From positions 744,001-808,000 of the forward strand of contig JBNOAI010000001.1 in the NCBI GenBank assembly GCA_050283925.1: DNA of 64,000 nucleotides, given 5' to 3'. The first letter of the stretch is position 1. Each line of letters opens with the position of its first letter. This DNA comes from ZC4RG25 sp023428365 (GTDB lineage: Bacteria > Pseudomonadota > Alphaproteobacteria > Rhizobiales > Hyphomicrobiaceae). Under the pieces are notes generated by a model. That model saw nothing but the letters and a program-made list of their open reading frames with translations, made no database searches and was not told where the DNA came from. This document shows positions 17,599 to 26,157 of this stretch, in pieces. A program made the translations under genes and the position numbers.

Positions 17599-18171
17599 AT
17601 GCTGAGAACGATGATAGAGAACTGGCGGACACGTCACCTCCGTGCACGGATGGTGACGATGGCCGCTCTGCGCAATACGGACGGCGTGACGGCAATCGAA
17701 TTTGCCATGGTCAGCCTGCCGTTCTTCATGATGATGTTCGGGCTGATCCTGGTCGGGCTCTATTTCTTCACGACATTCACGCTGGAGAACGCGGTTGATC
17801 AGGCCGCGCGTTTGATCCGCACGGGACAGGTTCAGCAGCAAGGCATGTCGGCCGACGACTTCAAGCTCGAGGTTTGCAAATGGACGCCGCAGTACGTCGA
17901 TTGCGACGGAAAACTGCGCGTCAACGTGCAAAGCTATGCGGAGTTCGGCGACGTCGTAGCGCCGTCCTGCACGGACTCCGGCGGCAATTTGATTCCCCCG
18001 GCCGCGACCTTGTTCGAAACCGGAGCCTCCAGCGAAGTCGTGCTCGTCACCGTTTGCTACGAGTGGGAGCTGGCCGGGAAACTTCCGTTCCTGCAGCTCA
18101 GCAACATGGCCAACGGGTCGGCGCTGATCCAAGCTGCCTCAACCTTCCGGACTGAACCCTATGAAGATTGA
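17599..18171 (+). CDS. tadE: TadE-like minor pseudopilin
   Basis: About 190 residues from ATG 17599. A basic N-terminus is followed by the TadE motif DGVTAIEFAMVSLPFFMMMF, in which the G/E spacing is that of a prepilin-peptidase substrate, one transmembrane helix and a periplasmic domain with four or more cysteines (EVCKWTPQYVDCDG, APSCTDSGG, VTVCYEWEL). TadE/TadF pseudopilins are processed by CpaA and needed for pilus assembly. The frame is open from 17548; the ribosome site for 17599 is weak. The stop overlaps the next gene by 11 bases. Confidence 0.88.
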   Translation: MLRTMIENWRTRHLRARMVTMAALRNTDGVTAIEFAMVSLPFFMMMFGLILVGLYFFTTFTLENAVDQAARLIRTGQVQQQGMSADDFKLEVCKWTPQYVDCDGKLRVNVQSYAEFGDVVAPSCTDSGGNLIPPAATLFETGASSEVVLVTVCYEWELAGKLPFLQLSNMANGSALIQAASTFRTEPYED

Positions 18172-18787
18172 TGCCCACTGGAGCGAGTTTTCCATGCGCG
18201 CAGTTTTCGCCTCGACGGTGCCGACGCGCATCTGGCGCGGCGCGCGCCGTCTGCTTAAGAACCGCGACGGCGTTGCCGGGATCGAGTTCGCATTCATCAT
18301 GCCGATCATGATCTTGATGTTCATCGGCACGGTGGAGTTCAGTCAGGCTCTGACCGTCGATCGCCGCGTGACGCAGATCGCCAGTTCGTCCGCCGATCTG
18401 ATCGCCCGGCAAAAGAAGATCACGACCACCGAAGTCGACGGCGTGATGCAGATCATCGATCATCTGATCCGTCCATTTGATCCGAACCTCCTCCGCGTTA
18501 CGGTCGTCAACGTCATCGCCGACATCGAGGACGCCAATACGACAACGGTCTGCTGGTCCTATCAGCACAACGGTGGGACGAACGCCTACTCGGATGGCCA
18601 AACCTACACTTTGCCGGAGGGTATCGTTGAAGCGGGCAATAGCGTAATCGTGGCTGAGGTCGTCTACGAGTACCAGCCGATGATCTTCCAGCGCTTCCTG
18701 ACAGCAGGCATGCCGTTGCGTGAGACATTTTACCTCAAGCCGCGGCAATCGAGCTTTGTCGAATACAACGGCCACAAATGCACATAA
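18161..18787 (+). CDS. TadE-like minor pseudopilin, second copy
   Basis: A 208-residue protein with basic N-terminus, prepilin-like motif DGVAGIEFAFIMPIMILMFI, transmembrane helix and an extracytoplasmic domain (TVDRRVTQIASSSADLIARQ, VVNVIADIEDANTTTVCWSY). It overlaps the first tadE gene by 11 bases, so the two are a translationally coupled pair, the likely TadE/TadF (or TadG) equivalents. No von Willebrand A domain is present, unlike long TadG proteins. Upstream ATG at 18161 is preceded by no strong site, which fits coupling. Confidence 0.87.
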   Translation: MKIDAHWSEFSMRAVFASTVPTRIWRGARRLLKNRDGVAGIEFAFIMPIMILMFIGTVEFSQALTVDRRVTQIASSSADLIARQKKITTTEVDGVMQIIDHLIRPFDPNLLRVTVVNVIADIEDANTTTVCWSYQHNGGTNAYSDGQTYTLPEGIVEAGNSVIVAEVVYEYQPMIFQRFLTAGMPLRETFYLKPRQSSFVEYNGHKCT

Positions 18788-18931
18788 TGCGGGCATTTAC
18801 GGCAGTTTACGAAAGTTAAAGTTCACCGTTTCCCACAGATTCAATCCCGGTACGGATTATTTCTTTGCCGCCGGCGATCCTGTGACCTATCTGTTGAGCT
18901 TGGTTCATTTGATCAGGCAAGGCAGACGTCC

Positions 18932-19567
18932 ATGGGACGGCGTTCCGCACATACCCCCGAACAGCTTCGCGAGCTTATCATCAGCTCGGCCCGCGATATT
19001 ATCTCGACCGACGGCTTGTCGGGCGTCTCAGCACGGGAAATCGCCCGTAAAATCGGGTATTCCCCGGGGACGCTGTACAATCTGTTCGAGAGCCTGGACG
19101 ATCTCCTTCTGCACGTCGAAGCGCGCCTGCTCGACGCTCTCGATGCAAGGCTAGTGGAAGTCCCCGCTGAATCCAGTCCCGATGCGCACCTCAAGGAATT
19201 GATCCGCGCCTATACGGATTTCTGCCGTCAAAACCCGAACCTCTGTAACCTCGTCACGCAGCACAGCATGCCCCGTGGGACGCAAATGCCTGCCTGGTAT
19301 CTGGAAAAACTCGATCGCGTCGTAACGCGTATCGAGGCCGCGCTGGCACCGCTATTAGCTGATCTTCCCGAGGGGCCGCAAACGCTCAAGCGGACAGCCC
19401 GCGTCGTTTGGGCGGCCGTTCAGGGTATCATCACCGTCTCGACGACCGAGAAACTGTCGAGCCTCGCCCATGACACCATGGGAAGCATGACGGATGATTT
19501 CGTTACCAACTACGTTGCGGGGCTAAAGCACTCAAATAACGCATCTATTGAGCTGAATCGCCACTAG
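18932..19567 (+). CDS. TetR/AcrR family transcriptional regulator
   Basis: A 211-residue protein with the TetR DNA-binding domain at residues 8-55: ELIISSARDIISTDGLSGVS, AREIARKIGYSPGTLYNLF (helix-turn-helix) and the FESLDDLLLHVEAR helix. The C-terminal ligand-binding part (FCRQNPNLCNLVTQHSMPRG, RVVWAAVQGIITVSTTEK) resembles TetR_C 33-type domains. The target is not evident: the next gene is convergent and the last 23 bases overlap it. The 144-base gap upstream may carry an autoregulatory operator. Confidence 0.9.
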   Translation: MGRRSAHTPEQLRELIISSARDIISTDGLSGVSAREIARKIGYSPGTLYNLFESLDDLLLHVEARLLDALDARLVEVPAESSPDAHLKELIRAYTDFCRQNPNLCNLVTQHSMPRGTQMPAWYLEKLDRVVTRIEAALAPLLADLPEGPQTLKRTARVVWAAVQGIITVSTTEKLSSLAHDTMGSMTDDFVTNYVAGLKHSNNASIELNRH

Positions 19568-20366
19568 AGGCCTCAGATGGCGCAGGCGAAGTTATCGATC
19601 CCGTCGTGATATCCGCGGCCGGAGCAGCATCGTTCGCAAGCCACATCGCACCGACGAAGCCAAACCATTTATCCTCGGGTAGCAGGCGCTGCTGTAAGCC
19701 CGCCCACATGTCGCGAGACGCGATGCCATCGACGAACGGCTTTGCCGAGGGCGTCGCGATGAACAACAGCGCCGTGATAATGGCAATGACCACCGAGTCG
19801 CCGACCTTCCGGGGGTCATAGAGCTTGAAGGCCGACCCGAACGAGGCCTTGAGCCGAGTGTCGAACACATCGACGCTATAGATCTCGTCGAGGATCAGGT
19901 GGGTCATGTAACCCATGAACATGAAGCCGCCTGCCAGCCAGGCGACCCCTTCGTGCCGGCCGAGCACGTTCTTGAACACGATCGCGGTCAGGAACCAGAA
20001 CAGCAGGCCCGCAAGCACCGAGTGCCAGATACCGCGGTGATAGGAGAAGCGATGGAAAACGGCTTCTCCGCCGTATCGGAAGAGCAAGAAGCTTCCGAGC
20101 CATAAGATCCACATTTCGGCGATCGAATACTTATAGGCAACCGAGAACAGCACGATAAACGATAAGAACACCGCGATGCCCGAGAACAGGGCGCGGCTAG
20201 GGCGCGAATCCTTGAGGTCGATGTCGGGAAGGACGCTGCCAAGTACGCCCGCCAGCGTCACGGCGATCAGATTTTCCGGCGCTATTACGTCAGCAGCGAG
20301 GGTCAACGTCGCCAGCCCGCCGCTGACGATCGTGCCGACTGCAATATGCGTGGTGAAGTTCGCCAT
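19545..20366 (-). CDS. YdjM/LexA-binding type inner-membrane metal-dependent hydrolase (DUF457)
   Basis: A 273-residue protein with about five membrane helices. The family pattern is seen in MANFTTHIAVGTIVSGGLAT (early His), GVLGSVLPDIDL (acidic motif), FHRFSYHRGIWHSVLAGLLF (HRG-WH) and GGFMFMGYMTHLILDEI (THLxLDE), which together form the putative metal site. The family is annotated as membrane-bound hydrolases induced by stress in enterobacteria, but substrate is unknown. The C-terminal 25 residues are Ser/Ala/Pro-rich and overlap the tetR stop on the other strand. Confidence 0.82.
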   Translation of the reverse strand: MANFTTHIAVGTIVSGGLATLTLAADVIAPENLIAVTLAGVLGSVLPDIDLKDSRPSRALFSGIAVFLSFIVLFSVAYKYSIAEMWILWLGSFLLFRYGGEAVFHRFSYHRGIWHSVLAGLLFWFLTAIVFKNVLGRHEGVAWLAGGFMFMGYMTHLILDEIYSVDVFDTRLKASFGSAFKLYDPRKVGDSVVIAIITALLFIATPSAKPFVDGIASRDMWAGLQQRLLPEDKWFGFVGAMWLANDAAPAADITTGSITSPAPSEASSGDSAQ

Positions 20367-20703
20367 GCCTCACATCCCCCAAGACCGGGTGGCCGGCGAC
20401 ACGACGTCGTAAATCGACCAACAGGTTGGCAGATAAAGGCTGATTCGGTCATTCCCGGGGAGGCGGTGCCCCGCGAGGGCTGTGGACAAGACGTAACCGG
20501 AGCAGTCTTCAGGCCGCTAGAGCGCTCTTTGGTAGGCAGCGGTGATTGCCGCGTCAGCATGAGGGCTGATGCAACTCGGTAGGGCCTTCTTCGGTAGCGC
20601 GAGTCACCTCAGGAACAGCGAAATGACCGCCGTGCTCCTATATTTGCTCCATCGAGATTGGACGTCCGGAAAGGGGCGCCATCTCCCACAGATGGAGGAT
20701 GAA
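20367..20703 (+). other. 337-base intergenic stretch
   Basis: Holds the promoter of the minus-strand YdjM-type gene and of the small secreted protein gene. Around 20456-20472 the string GGGGAGGCGGTGCCCC forms a short GC hairpin. An in-frame extension of the small gene back to 20569 has no start signal. No other structure seen. Confidence 0.4.
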
Positions 20704-20994
20704 ATGTCTGCGATATTCAGGGCGATGAGTTTCAGCGCCGCTGTGGCGATGGGCGTATTGGCGTTGTTCGCGGCCAGCACTGCCGAAGCCCGGAGAGGCG
20801 GCGGGGTCATAGAGCGGAGCTATGTCGTTCCGGGACCGTACCGGGGCTATTCGGGTTTCGTGCCGGGAACTGGTCCGCGCTCCGTCTATTGCGACTACCA
20901 GCGCATTCCTAACCGCGAGTGCAAAGTGGGTCGCGATGGCCGCGAACGCTGCAAGATCGTGAACTGGACGCTGAAGCAAGCCTGCTACTACTAG
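20704..20994 (+). CDS. small secreted basic protein, unknown function
   Basis: A 96-residue product from ATG 20704 with a strong GGAGG site. A signal peptide (FRAMSFSAAVAMGVLALFAA STAEA) is followed by a glycine/arginine stretch (ARRGGGVIERSYVVPGPYRG) and a tail with four cysteines (VYCDYQRIPNRECKVG, RERCKIVNWTLKQACYY). The C-rich tail resembles small periplasmic proteins of Hyphomicrobiales; no family name is assigned. Confidence 0.75.
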   Translation: MSAIFRAMSFSAAVAMGVLALFAASTAEARRGGGVIERSYVVPGPYRGYSGFVPGTGPRSVYCDYQRIPNRECKVGRDGRERCKIVNWTLKQACYY

Positions 20995-21196
20995 CATTCA
21001 AGCCAGCGGCATACGCCAATGGAATTTCGGGCGAGGTCCTACCTCAGGTTGGCCTCGCCCTTTCCTTGTTGCATTGCGAGACCTTGCCCGATTGACAGGT
21101 AGACACCCTGGGACCGTTCGAGATACGTCACTGTGCTGTTTCATAGGCCCGGTTGCTGTATACGTACCGGGTCACTACTCGCTGGAGACGACTCTC

Positions 21197-22462
21197 GTGC
21201 TATTGGGCTGCATTGCCGACGACCTGACCGGCGCCACCGATCTTGCGCTTATGCTCACCCGGAATGGCATGCGCACCGTGCAAGTGATGGGCGTGCCCGA
21301 CGCGAAAATGTCGTTCGACGGCATCGATGCGGTCGTCGTTGCGCTGAAGTCGCGGACCAATCCCGCGGAAGAGGCCGTGGCGTGGTCGTTGGCCAGCGCC
21401 GATGCTCTGCTGGCGCGGGGCGCACGGCAGTTGTTCTTCAAGTACTGCTCGACTTTCGATTCCACCGACAAAGGCAATATCGGCCCGGTCGCGGAAGCAC
21501 TGCTCGACAAGGTCCAGGGCGATATCGCGCTGGTCTGCCCCGCGTTTCCGGCCAACAAGCGTACAGTCTATCTCGGCAATCTGTTCGTGGGCGAGGTTCC
21601 GCTGGCTGAAAGCCCGATGAAGGATCACCCGCTGACGCCGATGCGCGATTCCAATCTCGTGCGCGTCATGCAGGGGCAGACCCGGCTGAACGTCGGTCTG
21701 GTGCCCTACGCTGTTGTGGAAGCGGGCGTTGACGCGACGCGCGATGCGTTCACTCAGGCGGCGCGTAGCGGTACGCGGTTCGCCGTCGTCGATGCGATCA
21801 GCGATCGTCATCTGGTTACGATGGGTACGGCGGCTGCCGATCATGCTTTGATTACGGGCGGTTCCGGCGTTGCCATGGGGCTGCCTGAGAATTTTGTGCG
21901 GAAGGGTCTGCTGAAGAAGGTCACAGCGGGTGGACGCATGGCGGCTGCCAAAGGCCGCGCCCTCATTATCGCAGGAAGCTGTTCAGAGGCGACGCGTGGT
22001 CAAGTCCGCGCCGCTCAGGCTGCGGACATCCCGGCTCTGAAGGTCGATCCACTGCACATCGCGCAAGGCAAAATCGGCGCGTCGGATCTCGTTGACTGGG
22101 CGATGAAACAGCCCGCCGACCGGCCGGTGCTGATCTATTCCAGCGACGATCCCGATCATGTCCGCGCCGTCCAGGCGGAGCTTGGGCGCGAGGCCGCTGG
22201 CGCTCTCGTCGAGAAGGAACTCGCGGGCGCGGCAAAGGTGCTGGTCAACAGTGGCTTCACGCGCGTGATCGTGGCCGGCGGTGAAACATCGGGAGCGGTC
22301 GTCGGGGCGCTTGAGGTGTCGGCGATCGAGATCGGGCCTGAAATCGACCCTGGCGTGCCGTGGACGCGCAGCATGGACGGGCGCGATTTGGTGCTGGCCC
22401 TGAAGTCGGGCAACTTCGGTGCGCCGGACTTCTTCCTGAAGGCCTGGGATCTGATCGGTTGA
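21197..22462 (+). CDS. otnK: four-carbon acid sugar kinase family protein (OtnK-like 3-oxo-tetronate kinase)
   Basis: A 421-residue DUF1537-type kinase. The N-terminal substrate-binding domain starts LLGCIADDLTGATDLALML with the family ADDxTGA motif; FKYCSTFDSTDKGNIGPVAE and CPAFPANKRTVYLGNLFVGE are the next conserved blocks. The C-terminal ATP-binding domain carries GGSGVAMGL, SCSEATRGQVRAAQ and VIVAGGETSGAVVGAL. OtnK phosphorylates 3-oxo-tetronate or related C4 acids. GTG at 21197 with GGAGA eight bases upstream gives the normal N-terminus. It lies 34 bases before otnC. The sugar acid is not fixed by sequence. Confidence 0.88.
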   Translation: MLLGCIADDLTGATDLALMLTRNGMRTVQVMGVPDAKMSFDGIDAVVVALKSRTNPAEEAVAWSLASADALLARGARQLFFKYCSTFDSTDKGNIGPVAEALLDKVQGDIALVCPAFPANKRTVYLGNLFVGEVPLAESPMKDHPLTPMRDSNLVRVMQGQTRLNVGLVPYAVVEAGVDATRDAFTQAARSGTRFAVVDAISDRHLVTMGTAAADHALITGGSGVAMGLPENFVRKGLLKKVTAGGRMAAAKGRALIIAGSCSEATRGQVRAAQAADIPALKVDPLHIAQGKIGASDLVDWAMKQPADRPVLIYSSDDPDHVRAVQAELGREAAGALVEKELAGAAKVLVNSGFTRVIVAGGETSGAVVGALEVSAIEIGPEIDPGVPWTRSMDGRDLVLALKSGNFGAPDFFLKAWDLIG

Positions 22463-22496
22463 TCACGGACGCGCGGATTGCAGCGGGATATCGTCG

Positions 22497-23135
22497 ATGA
22501 CGAGTGAAACCAAAGTCCGGGAGTTGATCAGCGCCGCCGGAGCTTCGTTGTTCAATCGCGGCCTGACGCACGGCTCCACGGGGAACATTTCGGTCAAACT
22601 CGAGGACGGCGGATGGCTGATGACGCCGACCGGCTCATCACTCGGTACGCTCGATCCCGCACGGCTTTCTCGCCTTGATGAGAAGGGCCGTTTGCTTTCC
22701 GGAGATGCGCCGACCAAAGAAGCCTTCCTGCACACCACCATGTACGATCAGCGTCCGAAAGCAGGTGCTGTCGTGCATTTGCATTCGACGCATTCGGTCG
22801 CGGTGAGCTGTCTGGATTGCGTCGATCACAGCAACTGCCTGCCGCCAATCACGGCATATTATGTGATGCGCGTCGGATCGCTGCCGCTGGTGCCGTACTA
22901 TCCGCCGGGAGATGTCAGCCTCGCCGATGCTGTCGGGAAGCTGGCCGGTAAGCATCACGCGCTGCTTCTGGCAAACCATGGCCCGGTGGTCGCTGGTTCA
23001 GGGCTCTCCGCAGCCATGGACGCGATCGAGGAATTGGAAGAGACGGCGCGCTTGTTCCTGATGCTGCGCGGGCAACCGGTTCGGGCACTGACGGACGCGC
23101 AGGTCGAAGAGCTCAAAAAGCGTTTTCCGAGCTAA
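22497..23135 (+). CDS. otnC: 3-oxo-tetronate 4-phosphate decarboxylase-like class II aldolase
   Basis: A 212-residue class II aldolase/adducin-fold protein. Visible are the N-terminal GLTHGSTGNISVKLED phosphate-binding motif, TPTGSSLGTL, the catalytic acidic helix TKEAFLHTTMYDQRPKAGAV, the zinc-ligand VHLHSTHS pair and the third histidine LLANHGPVVAG. Next to a DUF1537 kinase this is the OtnC arrangement: the kinase product is decarboxylated to dihydroxyacetone phosphate. It starts at ATG 22497, 34 bases after otnK. Confidence 0.88.
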   Translation: MTSETKVRELISAAGASLFNRGLTHGSTGNISVKLEDGGWLMTPTGSSLGTLDPARLSRLDEKGRLLSGDAPTKEAFLHTTMYDQRPKAGAVVHLHSTHSVAVSCLDCVDHSNCLPPITAYYVMRVGSLPLVPYYPPGDVSLADAVGKLAGKHHALLLANHGPVVAGSGLSAAMDAIEELEETARLFLMLRGQPVRALTDAQVEELKKRFPS

Positions 23136-23174
23136 GCTGCTCATTGGTATCGACAAAGTAGGACTGAGAAAACA

Positions 23175-23924
23175 ATGGCGAACAAGATCGATCTCGAAGG
23201 CCGCGTCGCGGTCATCACGGGCGGCGCGCAGGGCTTCGGCCGGGCTGCGACCGAGCGTTTCATCGCTTCCGGAGCCAAAGTCGCGATCTGGGATCGTGAT
23301 TTGAGCCTTGCGGAAAAGACCGCCAAAGAGGTTGGCAATGGCGTCAGCGCGTTCACCTGCGACGTGACCGACCCGGCTTCGGTCGACAAGGCGCGCGATG
23401 CCACGATTTCCGCCTTCGGTAAGGTCGACATTCTCGTCAACAACGCGGGCGTGGCCGGTCCGACCGCGAAGGCGTGGGAGTATTCGCTCGAAGACCTGCG
23501 CATGACCATGCGCGTCAATCTCGAAGGCCCGTGGAACTGCTGCAAGGCGCTGGTGCCCGGCATGATCGCCCAGAATTACGGGCGCATCGTCAACATCGCG
23601 TCCATCGCCGGCAAGGAGGGCAACCCGAATGCCAGCGCTTATTCGGCCTCCAAGGCGGCGCTGATCGGCTACACCAAGTCGCTCGCAAAAGAGGTCGCGA
23701 CGTCGGATATCTCGGTCAATGCGATTGCGCCGGCTGTAGCTCGCACCGCGATCCTCGATCAGGTCACCGAGGAGCACATCAACTACATGCTCTCCAAAAT
23801 TCCGCGCGGCCGTCTGGTGACGGTGCAGGAAGTTGCCGCGCTGATCGCCTGGGCGGCATCGAGCGATTGCTCGTTCACGACCGGCCAAGTGCTTGATATT
23901 TCAGGCGGACGCGCTACGTACTGA
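23175..23924 (+). CDS. SDR family NAD(P)-dependent oxidoreductase, tetronate operon
   Basis: A 249-residue short-chain dehydrogenase: cofactor motif TGGAQGFG, NNAG at about 90, catalytic Ser in NIASIAGKEGN, and the YSASK active site. The C-terminal ISGGRATY is typical of the classical FabG-like group. It follows otnC by 39 bases in the same direction, so it is a candidate for the dehydrogenase that makes the 3-oxo acid, a step usually done by an HIBADH-type protein (LtnD/OtnD) in described tetronate pathways. NAD versus NADP preference is not decided. Confidence 0.87.
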   Translation: MANKIDLEGRVAVITGGAQGFGRAATERFIASGAKVAIWDRDLSLAEKTAKEVGNGVSAFTCDVTDPASVDKARDATISAFGKVDILVNNAGVAGPTAKAWEYSLEDLRMTMRVNLEGPWNCCKALVPGMIAQNYGRIVNIASIAGKEGNPNASAYSASKAALIGYTKSLAKEVATSDISVNAIAPAVARTAILDQVTEEHINYMLSKIPRGRLVTVQEVAALIAWAASSDCSFTTGQVLDISGGRATY

Positions 23925-23932
23925 TCCGAAAA

Positions 23933-23948
23933 ATCACGGAAACGTGAT
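23933..23948 (+). terminator. hairpin after tetronate operon
   Basis: ATCACG (23933-23938), GAAA tetraloop, CGTGAT (23943-23948), preceded by A-rich bases and followed by CTTGTTG. The stem is short and the U-run weak, so termination may be partial. Confidence 0.5.
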
Positions 23949-24107
23949 CTTGTTGCGGGGCACGTTCTCTCGTGCGTCGGTGAGTCGCTTGTACAATCGC
24001 CATTCTGGCGCCGAGATGCGGTGGCAGCCTCAAGCCGTTAATTGATGAAGCTGCGCCGCGTCGGCGGTCTGTAAGTTGAGCGTATTGATCGCGAGGAATA
24101 GGTCGTC

Positions 24108-25307
24108 TTGCCGAACAGGGAGGAGCCCGTCGTCGAGCAGAGCCCAGAACCCGAAGCCGCTTCCGAGCGGAGCGATCACGCTCTCCGGATGCGCATTCGC
24201 CAGCAGGAAATTCTGTCTGGATTGGGTGTCATGGCTCTGCAGGGAGCAGCTTTCGAAGAGCTGCTCGGCTCGGCCGCGCGTCTTGCCGCCGAGGGCCTTG
24301 AGGCGGAATTCTGCAAGGTGCTGCAGTGGTTCCCCGCCAAGGAACAGCTGCTGGTCGTAGCAGGTGTGGGCTGGGGCGCTGATGTCGTCGGAAAGGCGGT
24401 TATCGGCGCGGACCTGGATTCGCCAGCAGGGTTTGCCTTGGCAACGGGTAAGCCGGTTGTTTCAAATCATCTCGATCAGGAAGAGCGGTTCAGGACGCCC
24501 GATCTGCTGATCAAGTACGGGATCCGTCGTGCGATCAATGTCATCCTCCAAGGTGATGGAACGCCGTTTGGCGTTCTCGAGGTGGACAGCCGCAGTCCTG
24601 GAGAATTCAGCGAACACGACCTGACGTTTTTGCAGGGTACCGCCAACATTCTCGGCATGGCGATCGAACGGCAGCGCTATGAGGAGCGGCTCAAGGCGGC
24701 GCTGGATCGCCAGCAGGTGCTGCTCAAGGAAGTCAACCATCGCGTCAAGAACAGCCTCCAACTTGTCGCCAGCATGTTGCGTTTGCAGGCGGGCAGCGTC
24801 GACGAAACGGTCGGAGCCTTGTTGAATGAGGCGCAGTCGCGCGTCATGGCGGTGGCTCGGGCGCACGAGCGGCTTTACAAATCCACCGACGTGGCGCGAT
24901 TGGATCTGAACGGCTACCTCAAGGATGTCTGCGGCGATCTATCTGGGCTGACGGGAAGCTGCAAAATCATCTTTGCCGCTCCGACGCAGGTGACGATCGA
25001 AACCGATCGCGCCATCCCGCTGGCGCTACTGGTGACGGAGCTTGCCACGAATTGCGCCAAGTATGCTTATCCGATTGAAGAAGGTGGACCGATCCGTGTC
25101 AGCATCGGGCCGTCGGCCGACGGAATGTTGATGATGTCGGTGTCGGACGAGGGCGTGGGTTTGCCGGGCGATTTTGATCCCAACGTAACCAAAAGCCTCG
25201 GTTTGCGTCTCATTCGCGCGTTCGCACAGGGGCTAGGCGGCACGGTGGAATTCTGCCACCTGTCGCCCGGTACCGAAGTGAAAGTCCTCTTTCCCAAACA
25301 GCTTTAG
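24108..25307 (+). CDS. GAF domain sensor histidine kinase (HisKA_2 type)
   Basis: A 399-residue soluble kinase. After a short leader, residues ~30-195 form a GAF domain (FCKVLQWFPAKEQLLVVAGVG, VNVILQGDGTPFGVLEVDS region NVILQGDGTPFGVLEVDSRS). The HisKA_2 phosphoacceptor is the histidine in EVNHRVKNSLQLVASML, and the ATPase has LLVTELATNCAKYAYP, SVSDEGVGLPGDF and GLRLIRAFAQGLGG. No transmembrane helix. Start TTG 24108 has AGGA ten bases upstream; ATG 24189 is an alternative. No response regulator is adjacent; a role in the general stress or catabolic response is possible but unproven. Confidence 0.87.
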   Translation: MPNREEPVVEQSPEPEAASERSDHALRMRIRQQEILSGLGVMALQGAAFEELLGSAARLAAEGLEAEFCKVLQWFPAKEQLLVVAGVGWGADVVGKAVIGADLDSPAGFALATGKPVVSNHLDQEERFRTPDLLIKYGIRRAINVILQGDGTPFGVLEVDSRSPGEFSEHDLTFLQGTANILGMAIERQRYEERLKAALDRQQVLLKEVNHRVKNSLQLVASMLRLQAGSVDETVGALLNEAQSRVMAVARAHERLYKSTDVARLDLNGYLKDVCGDLSGLTGSCKIIFAAPTQVTIETDRAIPLALLVTELATNCAKYAYPIEEGGPIRVSIGPSADGMLMMSVSDEGVGLPGDFDPNVTKSLGLRLIRAFAQGLGGTVEFCHLSPGTEVKVLFPKQL

Positions 25308-25324
25308 CTTCGGACGGAATATTG

Positions 25325-25344
25325 CGGCGGGCGAGCACCCGCCG
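25325..25344. terminator. GC hairpin between convergent genes
   Basis: CGGCGGG (25325-25331) and CCCGCCG (25338-25344) with a six-base loop, lying between the stops of the GAF kinase gene and the minus-strand HpcH/HpaI gene. No U-run on either side, so this is a weak call. Confidence 0.4.
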
Positions 25345-25353
25345 ACGACACTA

Positions 25354-26142
25354 TCAGTACGTCTTGGCAGCCTGTGCCTGAGCTTGGCCCCGTGTTTCGC
25401 GCACGGCGTTTTGGGCCGCAGCCGCCAGCAGGCGCGCGTCATTCAACAGCGTGCAGAGCTGGAAGCCTTCGTCGAAACGCTTCCGCGCGGTTTGCGCGCC
25501 GTCTGTGTGAACGCCCGCAATCAGGCCCTTGCTGCGTGCCCGTTCGCAGATCTTCGCGATGGCGGCCAGAACTTCAGGCTCACTTGGAGCTAACGTGGGC
25601 GTATGACCCATGGAAAGCGAGAGATCTGCCGGGCCGATATAGATGCCATTGAGACCCGGCACCGAGAGTATCTCGTCCAGATTGGACAGCGCCTTGGTGG
25701 TTTCGATCATGGCGAACAGCAGCACTTCGTCGTTGGCATGCTGCCAGTAGTCGGGGCCGCCGTACTGCACGGCGCGGTTCGGCCCGAATGACCGAAAACC
25801 CTTCGGAGCATATCGAGCCGCACCGACGAACGCCTCGGCTTCGGCCTTCGAATTGATCATCGGGCAGACGAGGCCATACGCACCCGCGTCGAGCATCTTC
25901 ATGATGATCGCGGGGTCGTTCCACGGTACGCGTGCCATCGGCACCGCGTCGGTCGTGGAGATCGCCTGCAACATGGAAAGGGCGACCTGGAAGTCGACCG
26001 GCCCGTGCTGGAGGTCGATGGTGACGCTGTCGAAGCCCTGGTGAGCCATCAACTCGGCTGAGTAGGAACTCGGGATCGAGCACCAGCCGTTGACGACACG
26101 CCCGCCCTCGGCCAGCGTTTTCTTGATCAGATTTTTGCGCAT
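25354..26142 (-). CDS. HpcH/HpaI family aldolase (module A)
   Basis: A 262-residue class II metal-dependent aldolase of the HpaI/macrophomate synthase fold. The conserved VTIDLQHGPVDF (catalytic His), MARVPW (substrate Arg), LLFAMIETTKAL (metal-ligand Glu) and YIGPADLSLSMG (metal-ligand Asp) are present. Such enzymes cleave 4-hydroxy-2-oxoacids into pyruvate or glyoxylate and an aldehyde. AAGGGAAC precedes the ATG. It is the last gene of an operon transcribed Ldh - RraA-like - D-2-hydroxyacid dehydrogenase - HpaI. A second paralogue lies at 44517. Confidence 0.88.
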   Translation of the reverse strand: MRKNLIKKTLAEGGRVVNGWCSIPSSYSAELMAHQGFDSVTIDLQHGPVDFQVALSMLQAISTTDAVPMARVPWNDPAIIMKMLDAGAYGLVCPMINSKAEAEAFVGAARYAPKGFRSFGPNRAVQYGGPDYWQHANDEVLLFAMIETTKALSNLDEILSVPGLNGIYIGPADLSLSMGHTPTLAPSEPEVLAAIAKICERARSKGLIAGVHTDGAQTARKRFDEGFQLCTLLNDARLLAAAAQNAVRETRGQAQAQAAKTY

Positions 26143-26157
26143 TGGCGTTCCCTTCGA

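Noticed and set aside
20448..20474. Degenerate copy of the 60.3-kb repeat near 20.45 kb
   Set aside because: Only a short TCATTCCCGG-like string matches, without the paired arm.
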